NCBI GenBank assembly: GCA_028554755.1
Contig: JAPTOF010000002.1
Span: 12,697,001 to 12,761,000 of the forward strand
Length of the DNA: 64,000 nucleotides
Direction: 5' to 3'
Source of the DNA: Cordia subcordata
Lineage: Eukaryota; Streptophyta; Magnoliopsida; Boraginales; Cordiaceae
Each line of letters starts with the position of its first letter. Positions within the stretch are counted from its first letter, which is position 1. A model generated the notes under the pieces. That model saw nothing but the letters and a program-made list of their open reading frames with translations, ran no database searches and was not told the DNA's origin. Below, piece after piece: positions 59,007 through 64,000 of this stretch. A program made the translations under genes and the position numbers.

Positions 59007-62000
59007 ATGGAAAAGGAAGATTCTGGGGAAAGAAGTCGAATCAGTTCTCCAGTTGCCGGACAAGATGGAGAAACATCTAAGCAGCATAAAGAAGGCCAGG
59101 AAAAGAATTTCTTGCCCACTGAGATTAAGGAAGATGGCCATGAAGATGAGAACTCTTCTCAGTTAAAGACCTTGAATTCTCCACCTCCTGAGGAGCTGAA
59201 GGCAGAGTCGAATGTTCAGAGAGAAGAACAAGTTGAATCTGTGGCTGAGAAAATCAAGGAAGAAACCCCTGTGATTAAGGAAGATAGAGATGAAGATGAG
59301 AACTCTTCTGAGATTAAGAACTTGAATTCTCCACTTCCTGAGAAGCTGGTGGAAGAATCAAATATTGAGAGAGAAAAGGAAGTTCAATCTCTGGCAGAAA
59401 CTAATTTTTTGAATACAAGTGATACAAAATCTGAGACACAGGGTGAAAAGGGATCAGATGATTCAAACAAAGAGAGTAATGATTTGAAAGTTGATCTTGG
59501 CAATTTAGGAGCAGAGAAGAATCTTGAAGAAGTCATGTATGGAGAGGACGTGGAGCCAGTTTTTGATGGAACAGAGGTTCCTGGAATGGAAGCTAATAGG
59601 AGTTTATCTTCTCGTTCTTTGGAGAACGATTCTGAGACTCAGGGATCCCTTTGGCCTGAGAAAGCAGTGGCCATCAAAAACTTTGTTAGGGAGAAGAGTT
59701 TAGTTGCAGTCTCTAATGTTTTACGTCGCCTTTCTGGGAAAAGTGATGATGGACAGGACGTCTCTAATGAAAAGGATACAAGTGATGTCATCAGTGCTGA
59801 TCCTAAGAAGGTTGCCAATTCTTCAGAAGGAGCTGAAGCCCAAGAAGTTTCTCAGAAAAGTGGAGAGCGGTCTGGGTGGAAGCGTCTTAGGTTCATTGGA
59901 ATTTCACATGATACTGATGCAAAAAGTAATGCTCAACAGATAGAGGAGGAGATTAATAAATTAATAGAACCAATACCTACGAAAGGACGAATTATATTGT
60001 ACACAAGGCTAGGAAGCCAGGAGTGTAAGGAGGCAAGACTGTTTCTGCACTACAAGAGACTCAGATATGTTGAGATTAACATTGATGTCTACCCGACCAG
60101 AAAGTTGGAGCTTGAGAAGTTTGCTGGATCTTCTGCTGTTCCTAGAGTTTTCTTCAATGAGGTCCTTGTAGGTGGGCTGAGTGAGCTAAAAGAGATGGAC
60201 GAGTCTGGCAAGCTTGCTGAGAAGATTGATTACATCATATCTGAAGCACCATCATCTAAAGCTCCTCTACCACCACTTTCTGGTGAAGATGATATGTCCA
60301 GTGTTGGGACTGTTGATGAATTGGCTGTTATAGTTCGCAAAATGAAGAAGTCTATTGTTGTTAAGGACCGGTTCTACAAAATGCGCAGATTCACAAACTG
60401 TTTTTTGGGGTCAGAAGCAGTGGATTTCTTGTCAGAAGATCAGTACCTGGAAAGAGAAGAGGTTATTTGCTTCTTCATCTCACTCATACTTGCGTCAGTG
60501 CTTCCTATGGTTTAATTTGTTATCTGATGTTCACAGTAACAAACATACCTCTTGAACCTCAAAAGGCAATTCCAGATCTTTATGAAGTTCTCATATATCT
60601 GAGAATTTGTCTTGCAGCATGTGTATTATGTTCCCTGATTCTGCATGTTGTCTTGCATTGGATCCAGTTTCCTTCTTGTACATAGGAAATCCTTAAATAC
60701 TTTGTTAAGTCTTGCATTAATGGAAGACCAAAGTTCGGGTTTTAGCTAGTCTTTAGGTGTAAGGGGAAATAATGAATTAGTAACCAGAACTGAGTGTACT
60801 TAGTTAATTGGATTGCTTGCTTGTTACCACTAATTATTTCTCTCGCAATTCTTATTGTGTTGAATAGGCTGTTGAATTTGGCCGAAAGCTTGCTATTAAA
60901 CTATTCATCCAGCATGTTCTCGAGTAAGTTCTTTGAAGCTCTCTCTTCTCCAACCCCCGTCCACATTCATGCGCTCTTTTAACCTCTTTTATCTATTTTT
61001 TTAATTCTCTGATATCTCGTATCACTCCAGTGAGAACTTATTTGAAGATGGAAACCATGTGTATCGGTTTCTGGATGATGATCCATTTGTATCTCAATGC
61101 CAGAATATCCCAAGGGGTATAACTGAAGCAAAACCAAAACCAATCACTGATGTTTCATCAAGGTTGACATTTTTGTGTTATGCAATTTATGAAGCTTACA
61201 CGTCTGAAGATGGAAAGCATGTTGATTATAGAAGCATCCATGGAAGTGAGGAATTTGCAAGGTTTGTTTGTATTCTTAATGTGGACACATGACATAACAA
61301 TACGACCTTTAGTTAATTAATTCACATTTGTTCTATTAACTGGAAATACTCTATAGGTACTTGAGGATAGTTGAGGAGCTTCAAAGAGTAGAGATGAATC
61401 ATTTGCCCAGGGAGGAGAAGCTGGGCTTCTTTATCAATCTTTATAATATGATGGCTATTCATGCAATATTGGTTTGGGGTCATCCCTCTGGAGTGCTTGA
61501 GAGAAGAAAACTATTTGGAGAATTTAAGTATGTCATTGGTGCTTGTACGTATTCACTTTCAGATATCCACAATGGCATTTTGAGGGGCAACCAAAGACCT
61601 CCATACAACCTGATCAAGCCATTTGGTTTGAAAGATAAACGTTCTAAGGTCAGATACCATCTCAATCATCAACTATCTGTTCTGTATGAACAAGCTATGC
61701 TCTGAAGATTTGCAAAATAGCTCTATGGTTGATGGTAATATAGTAATATGTTTAACAGTTGTGCGTAAGTTACAGAAAATACAGTGGCAAGTCTTTAATT
61801 TTGCTGATATTAGTGAGGATTTTGCATAATCAACAACTATTGTCATTGACTTAGTAACAAGGAGGTATTCGGGAACCTGCATGGGTTGAACTTGGTTCTG
61901 AAATAAATGGTGATGGTCCTGATATGATATAGAAAATGTTTACTAGGAAAACCATTATCTGATTAATGGCTTAGAACAAATTTACTTTTCGTGTTGAAGT

Positions 62001-63025
62001 ACTGACTTGCGTCCTGCTTGGCCTTGTAATGTTGAAGTGTTTTTTCTCTTGGCTTCAGTTAGGCTCATAATCTTGCCCTCTCTTTCCATCAGGTGGCTCT
62101 CCCTTATCCAGAGCCCCTTGTTCATTTTGCACTTGTTTGTGGTACCCGATCTAGCCCTGCTCTTCGATGCTATTCACCAGGGGACATTGATAAAGAGTTG
62201 ATGGATGCTGCCCATAATTTCTTAACAAGTGGAGGCTTGATTGTTGACTTGGATGCCAAGATTGCATCAGTCAGTAAAATATTGAGATGGTAAGTTCCAA
62301 ATATCATATTTCATTTTTCTGCAATCGTATTCCACATTGGTGCATAACTCAGATCCTATAGTTTAACTTCCATCTGACTGATATTAACTTTTAGACCTAA
62401 CATAGTTTGACAACTATGACCATGGTATGGTATGAAGTTCTTGTCTTTTGCCCCACGGTCGAGCCAGCCCATGGGTTTAAATTTCATTCCTGGGTTCCTG
62501 TGCATTCACAGACTCAAGCATCCACCACCCGGGTAGATAAGCATTGCACACTTGGAATAATGGGAACTTTTACTTTGGAATGAATGTTTAATTTGGCATC
62601 GGTAAGAGTTAAGACATAAATTGATCTCAGCTTGACTGCATCCTGTTGAAATATGCGCTACTCATATAATAATTATGTTGAATAAATGATACATTGATGG
62701 ATGAGGAAATATGTAATTCGTGTTCTATTTATTGGCTATAAACAGATTATGGCGACATTTTCAAATTTTCTTTTGGTACTAATGTTCCTCAACTTCAGGT
62801 GCAAAATTTAAATTTAGGTGTTATCCATTGCTACATTTCTTCATAGGTCTATTTTATGTGTTGATATTCAGGTACAGTGTAGATTTTGGCAACAATGAAG
62901 TTGAGGTACTGAAACATGCTGCTAATTACCTTGAGCCTGCGGACTCTCAAGCTTTGCTGGAGTTGCTTGACAAAACTCAGTTGAAAGTGGTAGACCAGCC
63001 TTATGATTGGGGATTGAACCACTAG
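59007..63025 (+). CDS. glutaredoxin-like / DEP / DUF547 domain protein
   Basis: Six coding exons: 59007-60461, 60868-60923, 61031-61261, 61357-61648, 62093-62289, 62872-63025. All are GT-AG with matching phases, giving 794 aa. Residues about 1-320 are acidic and probably disordered, with a 50-residue tandem duplication. A glutaredoxin-like fold follows (about 322-410, GRIILYTRLGSQECKEARLF). Here the first active-site cysteine is Ser (SQEC), so thiol redox activity is doubtful. Next is a DEP domain (about 445-530, FLGSEAVDFL to NHVYRFLDDDP), which in other proteins binds membranes or partners. DUF547 comes last (about 585-720, EKLGFFINLYNMMAIHAILV, then VCGTRSSPALRCY). Plants have several proteins of this order; their function is largely unknown. 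The first in-frame ATG is used as start. Confidence 0.88.
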
Positions 63026-63414
63026 TAACCAATCCAGCTACCCTTCTCACAAGACAGAAAACTGTGTCGAATACTGGAACACACAACCAAGCATCAAATT
63101 TGAAGGATGCAGAATTTAAGGTTCGCTCTTAATCCATCTCATGCCAGGAGGCTCCAGGATTGTGGTTGTCGATACCAAGAAATTTATACAAATAGCACGT
63201 ATAGCCGCTGTCTCCAGTTAGTGGGTCAAATGTCCATATTATGTATCCTTGTGTTGTTTTATGTACCATATGCTATCCTTAACTTATAGCGTGAAATTAT
63301 GTGCTTGAACTTTGTTCTTAAACATGAGAATAGTGTCATAGGCAGTGTAACTTTTTAATGACCTGTAACAGCAACTCATGTGTGAAACTTGTCCTATGGG
63401 TCCTTGATATTCTC

Positions 63415-63420
63415 AATAAA
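63415..63420 (+). terminator. poly(A) signal of the DUF547 gene
   Basis: AATAAA about 390 bases past the stop codon, followed by T-rich sequence, consistent with the 3' end of the transcript. Confidence 0.5.
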
Positions 63421-64000
63421 AATTTAAGTTTTTTTTTTTTTCAGTAAATTGATTAGAAACAAAATGTTTGATTGATCATTAGTCGAACATCAATTGTCAC
63501 CTCACGACAACCTTCTCTTTATTCTTAATAAGTTTTATGTGATATATAATTGACAGTTGAACTACCTTATATCCTGGTGCTTGTTTGGGTTAGGGGAGGG
63601 GACTGGTCCATTTTTTGATTTACATATGAAGATAAATTTAGTGTTTACAATAAAAATAAAGAGTCAATTAACAACGATCCAATATTGTCCCATTGTATCA
63701 TTTGTTCTTTCTTTTGTCTTTTCTGGGGTCAGAAAAATTTAACAGTAACAGAATTACAAATACATCCCATGGGCTGACACACGAAAGCCCAAGTAAAGAA
63801 ATACCATCCCATGGGTTAGAGAAACCTAACAACAAACAAGACACAAATCCGACATACAAGGGCCAAATTTACAATAGAAGGCCCAAAAACACAAAGTCTA
63901 GCCAATACTAACCAACACAAGAACAAAAACCAACTCCAAAAAAAAAAAGGGGGGGGGGGGGAGACCCATGGATCAAATGAATGCAATCCAAACCAATACC
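63421..64000. other. right-edge intergenic DNA, no gene seen
   Basis: Contains CCCATGGG twice (63767, 63811) and an A/G homopolymer run at 63939-63961. A-rich, possibly a retroelement edge, but not identifiable. Confidence 0.3.

Noticed and set aside
1..64000. CRISPR arrays, rRNA genes, bacterial operons, tRNA genes
   Set aside because: No direct-repeat/spacer arrays or rRNA were seen. Gene structure is clearly that of a plant nuclear genome. tRNA genes were not recognised by eye; a covariance-model scan would be needed to exclude them.

Overview
The window is nuclear DNA of a flowering plant, most likely a eudicot. Genes are sparse, split by GT-AG introns and embedded in AT-rich DNA full of retrotransposons, Helitron-like ends, MITEs and microsatellites. 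I cannot name the species. All calls come from reading the sequence; no search was run.

Host genes. (1) Bases 49-928 hold the last two exons of a plus-strand gene I do not recognise. (2) A RING-H2 gene lies at 12182-12700 (minus), with a truncated paralogue in opposite orientation at about 9245-9628. (3) A complete three-exon cinnamate 4-hydroxylase gene (CYP73A, class II type, 530 aa) lies at 44435-46554 (minus), with a TATA box and an AC-II element upstream. (4) A six-coding-exon gene at 59007-63025 (plus, 794 aa) encodes a glutaredoxin-like, DEP and DUF547 protein, with a 5'-UTR intron and an upstream ORF. No two of these act in one visible pathway.

Mobile DNA. 1112-3087: a 2-kb Copia element with 198-bp LTRs, CTGTG target duplication, primer site and polypurine tract, carrying only an intact RT-RNase H ORF. 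16531-24722 (minus): an old, roughly 8-kb Copia with a plus-strand Copia gag piece nested in it. 25771-29262 (minus): a large-LTR element with two non-pol ORFs. 29263-32278 (minus): a Copia lacking its 3' half. 32678-33143: a small Helitron-like element with three tandem 3' ends. 34605-35347: a remnant with LTR-like ends and only RNase H inside. 35500-37165 (minus): a LINE 3' part. 38644-40785: a Helitron candidate carrying a malate synthase C-terminal pseudo-exon and a Tourist-like MITE. 41241-43152: a second LTR-flanked Copia with only RT-RNase H (AACAC duplication), decayed.

The best candidates for something undescribed are the recurring mini-Copia layout (LTR, primer site, RT-RNase H, polypurine tract, LTR, without gag, protease or integrase) and the Helitron with a captured exon, whose insertion site can be read from a neighbouring repeat. 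The remainder (3.1-5.8, 6.2-8.5, 9.6-12.2, 12.7-16.5, 46.8-58.9 kb) is mostly AT-rich intergenic DNA in which I see only repeats and a few coding-like scraps.
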